Source: DATKYV01 sp035528275 (GTDB lineage: Bacteria; Acidobacteriota; Terriglobia; UBA7540). Taken from it: 14,614 bases of DNA. Both the position numbers and the translations under genes were made by a program. Positions 7,755 to 14,424 of this stretch are shown here, piece by piece. Within the stretch, counting starts at the first letter, position 1. Every line of letters starts with the position of its first letter. A model generated the notes under the pieces. It did not search any database. It saw only the letters and a program-made list of their open reading frames with translations, and was not told the origin of the DNA. Location of the stretch: the NCBI GenBank assembly GCA_035528275.1, contig DATKYV010000299.1, positions 1-14,614 of the forward strand. Direction: 5' to 3'.

Positions 7755-7783
7755 ATTAAATCAGAAGTGAGATGGTTCGTCAA
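7755..7783 (-). promoter_or_regulatory. Sigma-70 promoter of the XRE gene, giving a probable leaderless transcript
   Basis: On the minus strand TTGACG (7783-7778) and TTTAAT (7760-7755) are 5/6 matches to the -35 and -10 consensus with an exact 17-nt spacer. Six bases separate the -10 from the A of the ATG at 7748, so the expected start of transcription coincides with the start codon. Confidence 0.65.
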
Positions 7784-7787
7784 CGAA
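7776..7787. promoter_or_regulatory. Palindromic candidate operator over the -35 of the XRE promoter
   Basis: TTCGT and ACGAA flank a central CA (7776-7787), covering the -35 hexamer. A further AACGAA half-site occurs at 7804-7809, in the same orientation as 7782-7787 and exactly 22 bp away, about two helical turns. A self-repressing XRE protein is the simplest reading; the binding protein is not shown. Confidence 0.4.
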
Positions 7788-7935
7788 GTCAGGCCGGTGA
7801 ATTAACGAACCTCGTAACCGGCAGGACGCGTTCGGGACGGCCCCTCGGCAGACCGCTGAGGACCGCGCCGCCACTCCACAAATCCGGCGCCCAGCATCGC
7901 GATGCGCACTATCGGTCACTTCGCTTGCGCCGTTT

Positions 7936-9000
7936 CTACGCCCGGCGGCTGCGGCTTGAGGAATGCGGCCGGGGGCGGCGCGCGTCAGATTTCCGCTCGT
8001 CCGCAGCATGATACGTCACCCACGCGAGCAGCGCGAGCGTCAAGACGGCACCCGTCATTTCGTGCAAGGTGGGCAGCAGAATGGCGAGCGAGGAGTGGTT
8101 CTGGAGCTCGCGATCGTCGCGGTCCGTGATCGTCAGGCTCTTGATCCCCGCCCTTTCGGCCCGTGCGGCTGCTTTGTGCACGGCTCTCTTCAAACGACAG
8201 CGCGAATTTGAAAGAAATATAATCGCGCGCCCAGCCGCCGGGTTGCGGAAGCAATCGAACTCGTCTTCAAAGGAGGCAGGGGACTCGACGGGAATGCGCA
8301 TTTCCCTGCTGAACTGTCGCGCCCACTCGGCCGCGATGGAATGGAAGAACCCTCCGCCCGCGACCGTTATGTCCTCGCAGCGTTTCAATTCGGCGGCGAA
8401 CGGCCGGACGGCGTCGCCGAGCTGCGTCAGAACCCATTCGATGTGTTCTGGAATTCTCTGGAATTCGGTTTCGAGGGTGGCAAGCTGGGGATGATGCCGC
8501 TTGAGCACCTGCGCGGCCACCAGGGAAATGTATCCAAGCGCGGCGTGCCGGCACACCGAGCTCGTTCCATCGCTCCCGCTCTCCCCGCCCGCACCAACCA
8601 GGAAGATTCCGTCGGCAAGCGCCGCCAGGGTGCTCTGGGCCGCCTTCGTGACTGCCAGTACTGTCGCTCCGCGCGAATGCGCCGCCCGCGCGGCCTCCAG
8701 CGTTTCAGGACTCTCACCGGACTGGGAGATCGCCAATACGACCGACCGGGGCCGCAAAACGCCCAATGCGTGGGCGGAAAACTCCGTTGCCTCGCGGACA
8801 ACGACCGGCCATCCGACCAGGCTCTCAAACCCGAGCCCCACCGTCATCCCCGCAAACAGGCTCGGCCCACGGCCCACGATGAACAGCGGGCCGTCCCCCC
8901 AGCGCGTTCGCCGGATCACCGCCTCGTATTGGGGGCGCCCCTTTTCTAGCATTTCACGCAGGGCACGGGGAGTATCCAAAATCGCCTTCCGGCTGTCCAT
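7936..9000 (-). CDS. Two-domain SIS protein (sugar-phosphate isomerase/deaminase-like, GlmS-isomerase/AgaS/FrlB type)
   Basis: The 354-residue protein contains two tandem SIS domains and lacks the glutaminase domain of GlmS. SIS 1 spans about residues 35-165 with FIVGRGPS (40-47) and the phosphosugar-binding signature SQSGESPETLEAA (92-104). The following GSDGTSSVCRHAALG occupies the place of the conserved linker segment. SIS 2 spans about 205-330 with VAGGGFFHSIAAEWARQFSRE and FLSNSR. The family converts amino-sugar or glycated amino-acid phosphates (isomerisation, deamination or deglycation); the substrate cannot be assigned. The start ATG at 9000 has GGGAGAA about 5-6 nt upstream. The C-terminal 20 residues are Arg/Ser-rich and not typical of the family. 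A link with the glycosidase at the left end is possible but distant. Confidence 0.88.
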   Translation of the reverse strand: MDSRKAILDTPRALREMLEKGRPQYEAVIRRTRWGDGPLFIVGRGPSLFAGMTVGLGFESLVGWPVVVREATEFSAHALGVLRPRSVVLAISQSGESPETLEAARAAHSRGATVLAVTKAAQSTLAALADGIFLVGAGGESGSDGTSSVCRHAALGYISLVAAQVLKRHHPQLATLETEFQRIPEHIEWVLTQLGDAVRPFAAELKRCEDITVAGGGFFHSIAAEWARQFSREMRIPVESPASFEDEFDCFRNPAAGRAIIFLSNSRCRLKRAVHKAAARAERAGIKSLTITDRDDRELQNHSSLAILLPTLHEMTGAVLTLALLAWVTYHAADERKSDARRPRPHSSSRSRRA

Positions 9001-9199
9001 CTGCGTTCTCCCGCGCCGTCCGCTATGCGGCGCTTTCCGGGCCCTGGCCCATAACGGCGTTTTCGTTCACAGGAAGAATAATCTCAATACACCTCGCATT
9101 CAAAATGATTGTTTGTCACGGACTGGGTTTGCGTTTCGAACCAGTTTGACCTGCACAGAAAGGTCGAGCTCTGCGAAGCTGCGCGCGTCCCGGCGCTCG

Positions 9200-9391
9200 C
9201 TAGCCCCCAAACCACTTGGCAAAGCGTTCGCGCTCGAATTGGCGCTTCCCTTCCAGGCCTTCTTCCGAGGGCGGCTTCAAGGTGACGCGAGAACCTTCGG
9301 GCGTAAGCAAATCCGCCTTGGCCGGCAAGTCGACCTCGGCGGCCAAGGTGGCGCCGCCAAAGCCGGCGCCGAGTACGACAACCTGCTTCAT
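9200..9391 (-). pseudogene. Internally deleted remnant of an FAD/NAD(P)-dependent oxidoreductase (63 codons)
   Basis: The open frame starts at the ATG at 9391, which has a very good ribosome binding site (GGAGG, 6-nt spacer). It opens with MKQVVVLGAGFGGATLAAE, a Rossmann dinucleotide-binding beta-alpha unit with GxGxxG. It then passes directly into a segment ending PSEEGLEGKRQFERERFAKW plus FGG. That segment resembles the extreme C-terminus of sulfide:quinone oxidoreductase/flavocytochrome c sulfide dehydrogenase-like flavoproteins, which are about 400 residues long. The simplest reading is an in-frame deletion of some 340 residues, leaving both ends and the translation signals. The C-terminal comparison is from memory. 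It could instead be a real small protein; it cannot be an active oxidoreductase because most of the FAD and substrate domains are missing. Confidence 0.5.
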
Positions 9392-9685
9392 GGAGTACCT
9401 CCATCCGACTGCATATCCACCAGGCGCAAGTTCCGTGCCCAAGAATAAACCACGATTTCCATTCTGGAATCCCTGGCTCGCGGTGAGTGTATACCCCTCA
9501 GCCTGGTTTTGGAATGTCCCTGAACGTCAGGTGTCAGGTCACGCCGTAGGTCAATCCGTCATCGGTCTCCTTCCCTGCCTTGGCCAGGGAGCGGCCAAGG
9601 TCAACTCGCCTTCGCAAGAAGCCGTCTTGAAAATCGCGACATACATTCCCCGTGACAACACGCCAATTTGGCTCGCGCCTGAATT
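9392..9685. other. Intergenic with one strong hairpin
   Basis: No convincing gene lies between the flavoprotein remnant and the hydroxylase promoter. A perfect 8-bp inverted repeat CCTTGGCC (9578-9585) / GGCCAAGG (9593-9600) with a 7-nt loop is present; it lacks a T-tract on either strand and no expressed gene obviously ends there. Confidence 0.5.
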
Positions 9686-9724
9686 CTCGAAACTGTAGTG
9701 ATTTTCGTTTTCGAGTGATATAAT
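9686..9724 (+). promoter_or_regulatory. Extended -10 promoter with abutting inverted repeat, upstream of the hydroxylase operon
   Basis: TATAAT (9719-9724) is a perfect -10, preceded by TGA (TGn extension, 9716-9718); there is no good -35. CTCGAAA (9686-9692) and TTTCGAG (9709-9715) form a perfect 7-bp inverted repeat with a 16-nt centre that ends exactly where the extended -10 begins. It covers the -35 region and fits an operator. The predicted leader is about 100 nt and contains a second dyad, GCATTG/CAATGC (9756-9769). Confidence 0.55.
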
Positions 9725-9834
9725 GCGTGCTTCGGACTGCAAGTTTCCCGGACAAGCATTGTGCAATGCGCACCATTGTTTCGCTTTGAGCCTTTTCAGC
9801 GCATCTTTGCGACAAAGAAACAAAGGAGCGAACC

Positions 9835-10485
9835 ATGAGTCGAAAAAAGGACAAGCCGCGGAAGACGGCAGAGGAGATTGCCGCCTTAAGCAGGCGCGAT
9901 TTCCTGAAGGGCGCCGGCGTCGCGGTCTCAGGCGGATTGCTGGCGGGTGACGCCGTCGGAGTGGCAGCCCCGGAGATGGCGGGTCAAGTTCTCGGTCCCG
10001 GCCCCGTACCCTTCAAGTTGCACATCAACGGGAAGGCTTACAAGGTGAACCTGGAGCCGCGGGTCACGCTCCTCGATGCCCTGCGCAACCACTTGGACCT
10101 GACGGGGGCCAAGAAGGTGTGTGACCGGGGGACCTGTGGGTCCTGCACGGTGCTCCTGGACGACAAGCCGGTGTACGCCTGCGGCGTGCTGGCCATTGAA
10201 GCCGCGGGGCACCGCATCACCACCATCGAAGGGCTGTCGCATGGCGACCACTTGCATCCGGTGATGGAGGCTTTCGTCGAACACGACGCGCAGCAATGCG
10301 GATTCTGCACGCCGGGGTTCGTGATGTCGTGCAAGGCGTTTTTGGATCGGCATCCGAATCCCACGCCGGAAGAGATCGAGAAGGGGTTGGGTGGCAACCT
10401 CTGCCGCTGCGGAACCTACGTGGGCGTCCGGCAAGCCGTCATGGACGCCGCCAAGGCGATGAAGGGAGGGCGGTCTCATGCCTAA
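9835..10485 (+). CDS. Xanthine dehydrogenase-family [2Fe-2S] subunit with Tat signal (CoxS-like)
   Basis: This 216-residue protein is the iron-sulfur subunit of a molybdenum hydroxylase. Residues 1-50 are a Tat leader with the twin-arginine motif SRRDFLKG (19-26) and a hydrophobic Gly/Ala stretch, so export of the folded complex to the periplasm is expected. The plant-type [2Fe-2S] domain has cysteines C96, C101, C104 and C116 (CDRGTCGSC); the helical second domain has C155, C158, C190 and C192 (QCGFCTPG and LCRCG). All eight cluster ligands are present. It relays electrons from the molybdenum centre to FAD. AAAGGAG lies 7 nt before the ATG. It is the first gene of the operon and overlaps the next gene by 8 nt. 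The substrate class cannot be read from this subunit. Confidence 0.96.
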   Translation: MSRKKDKPRKTAEEIAALSRRDFLKGAGVAVSGGLLAGDAVGVAAPEMAGQVLGPGPVPFKLHINGKAYKVNLEPRVTLLDALRNHLDLTGAKKVCDRGTCGSCTVLLDDKPVYACGVLAIEAAGHRITTIEGLSHGDHLHPVMEAFVEHDAQQCGFCTPGFVMSCKAFLDRHPNPTPEEIEKGLGGNLCRCGTYVGVRQAVMDAAKAMKGGRSHA

Positions 10486-12619
10486 GTGCAAATACGATTG
10501 GCCGGAGGCGGGCGAACGTCGGCTCATCGGCAAGCGAATCTCGCGCATCGACGGACCCGTGAAGTCCAGCGGGCGGGCCAAGTACTCCTACGACGTCAAC
10601 CTTCCCGGTATGCTGTGCGCCAAGATGCTGGGTTGCCCTTATGCGCACGCCAAGATTGTTTCGATCGACACCTCGGAAGCTGAGAAACTTCCCGGCGTGA
10701 AGGTGGTGCGCGTGATTCAGGGCCCGGGCACGGAGATCCAGTGGGAGGGCGATGAGGTTGTGGCCGTCGCGGCTGTGACCGAGGAAATCGCCGAGGACGC
10801 CCTGAGCAAGATCAAGGTGGAATACGAGCAACTGCCGCACCTGGTGCACGAAGAGGTTTTGACCGAGGTGGGCGACCGAGGAAAGCCGGCGGCGGAAATC
10901 AAGAGCGGCGATCCCGATGCCGCCTTCAAGGACAAGAACTCCGTTATCTCGGAGGGAACCTACGGCGCCTCGGTGATCGCCCACTGCTGCCTGGAAGCGC
11001 ATGGCGGCGTGTACGATTGGCCGGACGAGAATACGCTCGTTACCTGGCATTCCACGCAGAACGTCTCCGGCGTCCCCGGCCAGTTGGCTGAGGCGCTGGG
11101 AATTCCGGCGGGAAACGTGCGGACGATCTGCAACTACATGGGCGGCGGGTTCGGAAGCAAGTTCGGTCCCGACCGCTGGGGAATGGTCGGAGCGCAGCTC
11201 GCCAAGGAAGCCGGGAGGCCGGTCAAGCTGATGCTGCCCCGTGACGCGGAATTGAAACTGGCGGGCGGGCGGCCTTCACACTTCGCCAAGATTCGCGTGG
11301 TTGCCAAGAGAGACGGGACGGTAACCGGCTGGGAGTCCGATTCGTGGAGCACCGGCGGTCCGGGGGGCGGCGGAATGCCTCCCATTCCTTACGTGCTGGA
11401 AGTTCCCAACCGCGTGATGCGGCACACGTCGGTGGCCACGAACATCGGGCCGACGCGTGCCTGGCGCGCTCCCAACCACCCCCAGGCATGCCTGCTGACC
11501 ATGGCGGCGCTCGACGATTCGGCCGCCAAGCTCAACATGGACGCGCTGGAATTCTTCTACAAGAACGCCGGCCTGGCGGGCGAACGCGGCGAAATCTATC
11601 GCCAGGAATTGCGCATCGCCGCCGATCTGGCAGGGTGGAAGAACTTCTGGCACCCGCGGGGCGACAAGACTCCCGGCCCCATCAAGCGCGGACTGGGCAT
11701 GAGCATGCACACCTGGGGCGGGCGCGGCCACAACAGCAACTGCACGGTAACCATCCAGCCTGACGGCTCAGTGGAGGTCGCCCTGGGCAGTCAGGACCTG
11801 GGCACCGGCACGCGCACGGTCATCGCCCTGAGCGCCGCGGAAACCTTCGGCCTGCCGATCGAAGCCATCACGGTCCGTATCGGAGACAGCAAGGACCCCG
11901 CTTCCGGCGCTTCCGGCGGCAGCACCACGGTGGGCGGCGTGAGCAGTTCCACGCGCCGCGGCAGCGTGGACGCTCTGGAGGCATTCCTTGCCAAGCTGGC
12001 GCCGAGCTTCGGGGTGGAAGCGAGCGCACTCGAAGCCGCGAACGGCTACGTTCGGGTCAAGGCTGACCCCTCTCAACGCCTCACCTGGAAGCAGGCCTGC
12101 GCCAAGCTGGGCGTGACGCCCATCCAGGCGTCGGGGAAGAACCCGGGGCCGTGCAACCTCATCTCCAGCGGCGTGGGCGGTGTGCAAATTGCCGACGTCT
12201 CGGTGGACACCGAAACCGGCCTCGTCAAGATAAACAAGTTCGTCGCCGTGCAGGATTGCGGTCTCATCCTGGACATGAAGACGGCGGAAAGCCAGTGTTA
12301 CGGGGCCATCATCATGGGCATCACCTACTCGCTGTTCGAAGAGAAGATTATGGACCGGGTCACGGGCCGCATGCTGAACCCCAACATGGAGTTCTACAAG
12401 CTGGCGGGCATCGGTGACATCGGTGAAATCATCGTGCACATGATGACCGGACCGGGGTACGACGAGCGCGGCGTGATCGGCCTGGGCGAGCCTCCGGTGA
12501 TCTCGCCCGGCGCGGCCATCTCCAACGCCGTCGCCAACGCCATCGGGGTGCGTGTACCCACCATACCCATCACTCCCCAGAAGGTTCTTGCGGCCCTGCA
12601 GAAAGGAGGGAAGGCCTGA
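10478..12619 (+). CDS. Xanthine dehydrogenase-family molybdopterin-binding subunit
   Basis: The 713-residue catalytic subunit carries the molybdopterin cytosine dinucleotide-type cofactor. Motifs in order: the N-terminal a/b-hammerhead-like start (GKRISRIDGPVKSSGRAKYS), GGGFGSKFG at 222-230, TRAWRAPNHPQA at 326-337, SQDLGTGTR at 438-446 in the cofactor-binding region, the Gly/Ser-rich GGSTTVGGVSSSTRRGS, and GLGEPP with the presumed catalytic base E671. It lacks the AYxCSFR loop of true CO dehydrogenase, so it is a hydroxylase or aldehyde oxidase-type enzyme, not CoxL. It has no signal peptide of its own, which fits piggyback export with the Tat-bearing small subunit. The start overlaps the previous stop; GGGAGGG (10464-10470) gives a 7-nt spacer. 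Substrate (aldehyde, purine, N-heterocycle) is unknown. Confidence 0.96.
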   Translation: MPKCKYDWPEAGERRLIGKRISRIDGPVKSSGRAKYSYDVNLPGMLCAKMLGCPYAHAKIVSIDTSEAEKLPGVKVVRVIQGPGTEIQWEGDEVVAVAAVTEEIAEDALSKIKVEYEQLPHLVHEEVLTEVGDRGKPAAEIKSGDPDAAFKDKNSVISEGTYGASVIAHCCLEAHGGVYDWPDENTLVTWHSTQNVSGVPGQLAEALGIPAGNVRTICNYMGGGFGSKFGPDRWGMVGAQLAKEAGRPVKLMLPRDAELKLAGGRPSHFAKIRVVAKRDGTVTGWESDSWSTGGPGGGGMPPIPYVLEVPNRVMRHTSVATNIGPTRAWRAPNHPQACLLTMAALDDSAAKLNMDALEFFYKNAGLAGERGEIYRQELRIAADLAGWKNFWHPRGDKTPGPIKRGLGMSMHTWGGRGHNSNCTVTIQPDGSVEVALGSQDLGTGTRTVIALSAAETFGLPIEAITVRIGDSKDPASGASGGSTTVGGVSSSTRRGSVDALEAFLAKLAPSFGVEASALEAANGYVRVKADPSQRLTWKQACAKLGVTPIQASGKNPGPCNLISSGVGGVQIADVSVDTETGLVKINKFVAVQDCGLILDMKTAESQCYGAIIMGITYSLFEEKIMDRVTGRMLNPNMEFYKLAGIGDIGEIIVHMMTGPGYDERGVIGLGEPPVISPGAAISNAVANAIGVRVPTIPITPQKVLAALQKGGKA

Positions 12620-13605
12620 TGGAAGCTTTTGAATACGCAAACCCGACATCCCAAGAAGAGGCAATCAAGCTTCTCGCCGGCGAATGGGGAAAGACGGAAA
12701 TCCTGGCGGGCGGAACCGACCTCCTGAGTTTGATCAAGGACGGCGCCGCATGTCCCAAACGCCTGGTAAGCCTGAAATCCGTCGAGGGGCTGGGCGGAAT
12801 CGAGTACAAGGAAGACTCGGGACTACGCCTGGGCGCCATGGTGACCATCGACGAGTTGATGAGCCACGACGATGTTCTCGGCCATTACCCCGCCCTGGCG
12901 GAAGCCGCCGAGGCAATCAGGAGTCCACAGATCTGCAGCCTGGGGACGGTGGGCGGTGACCTTTGCCAGCGCCCGCGCTGCTGGTACTACCGAGCGGGAT
13001 ACGGGCTGCTCGCCACCTACAACGGCAAGCCGCTCGTCCCGGAAGGCGACAACCGCTATCACGCCATCCTGGGCAACGCAGGACCGGCCTACTTTGTGAA
13101 TCCCTCCAGCTTGGCTCCCATTCTGATCGCCCTGGGCGCCAAGGTGAGCATTCAGGGACCACAAGGCTCGCGCGAAGTCGGCGTGGACAAGTTCTTCTCC
13201 ACGCCCAGTGCCGAGGGTCAGCGCGAGTACGACCTGAAGCCCAACGAAATCCTGACGGGAATCACAGTTCCACCGGCCGGTGGGGCGAAGATGGCGATTT
13301 ACGAAGTGCGGCAGAAGGAAGCTTTGGACTGGCCGTTGGCCGCCGCCGCGGTGGTCTTGAACATGGACGGCCAGACGGTGAAGTCGGCGCGCGTGGTCCT
13401 GGGGCATGTGGCCCCGGTACCCTGGCCCTCACCGGAAGCCGAGGCCGCGCTGGCGGGCAAGGCGGTCAGCGAAGCCGTAGCCGACGCCGCCGGCCAAGCC
13501 GCCGTCGCCAAGGCCAAGCCACTCAGCATGAACGGCTACAAGGTCCAGCTCGCGCGGGTGGCGGTGAAACGCGCCGTTCTCAAAGCCGCGCAAGGAGGGG
13601 CTTGA
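12619..13605 (+). CDS. Xanthine dehydrogenase-family FAD-binding subunit (CoxM/PaoB-like) lacking [4Fe-4S] ligands
   Basis: This 328-residue subunit completes the hydroxylase. FAD-binding motifs are LAGGTDLLSL (AGGTD at 30-34) and SLGTVGGDL (107-115), followed by the CO_deh_flav_C-like C-terminal half (from about 220). FAD passes electrons to the final acceptor. Many relatives with the QRPRC segment carry a [4Fe-4S] cluster on four cysteines. Here the first remains (C121), but by ungapped comparison with the remembered family pattern the others are L130, P138 and A157, so the cluster should be absent. The start ATG shares one base with the preceding stop (TGATG), with GGAGG about 8-9 nt upstream. 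It ends 2 nt before the next small gene. Confidence 0.95.
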   Translation: MEAFEYANPTSQEEAIKLLAGEWGKTEILAGGTDLLSLIKDGAACPKRLVSLKSVEGLGGIEYKEDSGLRLGAMVTIDELMSHDDVLGHYPALAEAAEAIRSPQICSLGTVGGDLCQRPRCWYYRAGYGLLATYNGKPLVPEGDNRYHAILGNAGPAYFVNPSSLAPILIALGAKVSIQGPQGSREVGVDKFFSTPSAEGQREYDLKPNEILTGITVPPAGGAKMAIYEVRQKEALDWPLAAAAVVLNMDGQTVKSARVVLGHVAPVPWPSPEAEAALAGKAVSEAVADAAGQAAVAKAKPLSMNGYKVQLARVAVKRAVLKAAQGGA

Positions 13606-13607
13606 TC

Positions 13608-13826
13608 ATGCCTGATACCACCCATCAGCCCGGAGTCGCCGTAAGCCACTGCCGCTGCCTGCGCTCGAAAGAGATGTTCATCAATGTCGAGCCGGACCCC
13701 ACGGTTCCCAATTCCAGCAGCGGCATCTTCTGGTGCGTCCACACTCAGAACTGCCTCGGACCGGATGGGCGCGTCGCCGAACCGGATAGCTGCAAATCCG
13801 GCCGCGCCTGCTACGACCCAGTCTGA
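13608..13826 (+). CDS. Six-cysteine 72-aa protein, fourth gene of the hydroxylase operon
   Basis: The ATG at 13608 follows a strong AAGGAGGGG (13592-13600) with a 7-nt spacer and lies 2 nt after the FAD-subunit stop, so translation with the operon is well supported. The 72-residue product has cysteines at 15, 17, 45, 51, 64 and 69 in the arrangement HCRC, FWCVHTQNCLGPDG and SCKSGRACYDPV. It has no signal peptide or membrane helix. I recall uncharacterised small proteins with a WCxxTQxxxGPDG and CxxGRxCY pattern in similar bacteria, but no assigned function. The paired cysteines suggest binding of a metal or iron-sulfur centre, or structural disulfides. Given its place, candidate roles are assembly factor or electron-transfer partner of the hydroxylase; this is inference. 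Confidence 0.8.
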   Translation: MPDTTHQPGVAVSHCRCLRSKEMFINVEPDPTVPNSSSGIFWCVHTQNCLGPDGRVAEPDSCKSGRACYDPV

Positions 13827-13841
13827 GCGTCACCTTCAGTT

Positions 13842-13873
13842 GGCGCACAGGAGCGGGTGAACCCCTGTGCGCC
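13842..13873 (+). terminator. Strong hairpin after the hydroxylase operon (no T-tract)
   Basis: GGCGCACAGG (13842-13851) and CCTGTGCGCC (13864-13873) form a perfect 10-bp stem with a 12-nt loop, starting 16 nt after the last stop codon. No run of T follows, so it is not a canonical intrinsic terminator. It may block 3' exonucleases or mark Rho-dependent ending. Confidence 0.45.
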
Positions 13874-14039
13874 GCCTGCTCCCGCACTCCTCCAATTTGG
13901 CAACCTAGTCGACGCCGGCCTCCGCCTACACCCAGGACGAAGGGGGTCGGTGGGATTGAAGGAGCGTGGCAGAGCAGCCTTTTGGCTCCGGGCGCGCCCG
14001 GCACCACCCAAATGCTCGGACCGCAACCTCCGCGCCTCT

Positions 14040-14159
14040 TTACTCGCCGTATGGCGGGAAGACTGTTTCGACGTGTTGAGAGGCGAAGGAGCCACTGTAA
14101 ACCTCCGCGAGTCCGCCATCCTCCGAGTAGTGGGAAATGATCTTCTCGGTAACCGCCTG
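14040..14159 (-). pseudogene. Possible remnant of a Ser/Thr protein kinase N-terminus
   Basis: On the minus strand a 39-codon frame between stops reads QAVTEKIISHYSEDGGLAEV and continues YSGSFASQHVE. It resembles the opening of acidobacterial kinase domains (ISHY, then a Gly-rich loop GGMGVVYKA) with part of the glycine loop missing and a stop soon after. The similarity is short and judged by eye. Confidence 0.25.
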
Positions 14160-14263
14160 AGAAGATTACCCATCAGAGCCCCTCTCTTTGGATCTTGCTC
14201 GGCGTTAGTCGCACGCGCACACGTCCCCCCTGCCGCGAACCTTAGGCGTTCATGGACAAGCCT

Positions 14264-14305
14264 GTCTATAGACCAGGCCTTGAATGCACCTTAAGTGCAC
14301 CTTAA
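14264..14305. repeat. Short palindrome and tandem 11-mer
   Basis: GTCTATAGAC (14264-14273) is a perfect 10-nt palindrome flanked by AAGCCT and CAGGCCTT, which extend it with a bulge. Immediately after, TGCACCTTAA occurs twice (14285-14294 and 14296-14305), an 11-nt tandem unit. No gene starts clearly nearby, so function is unknown. Confidence 0.5.
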
Positions 14306-14424
14306 TTACATGCCCGGGGCGCTCTTTTCAAAAACTAGGGCTTTATGTCCGGGTCGAATCCGGCTGTTGCCAAATATGTGGCTTGTATGGGAAGCGCGGG
14401 GGAACTTTGGCTTGAGGCAGAGCG

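Noticed and set aside
9084..9404. Minus-strand 106-codon frame over the flavoprotein remnant
   Set aside because: The other frame (9200-9391) has the Rossmann motif and the ribosome binding site; this one is a shadow.
10478..12619. Aerobic CO dehydrogenase large subunit (CoxL)
   Set aside because: Gene set and order resemble cox genes, but the active-site loop AYxCSFR is not present; the corresponding family motifs read as a general xanthine dehydrogenase-type subunit.
11768..12664. Minus-strand 298-codon frame
   Set aside because: It lies antisense to the molybdopterin subunit and has no domain; a mirror of the codon bias.
13857..14294. Plus-strand 145-codon frame in the terminal region
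   Set aside because: Its start lies in the loop of the post-operon hairpin, there is no ribosome binding site, and no family resemblance was found.
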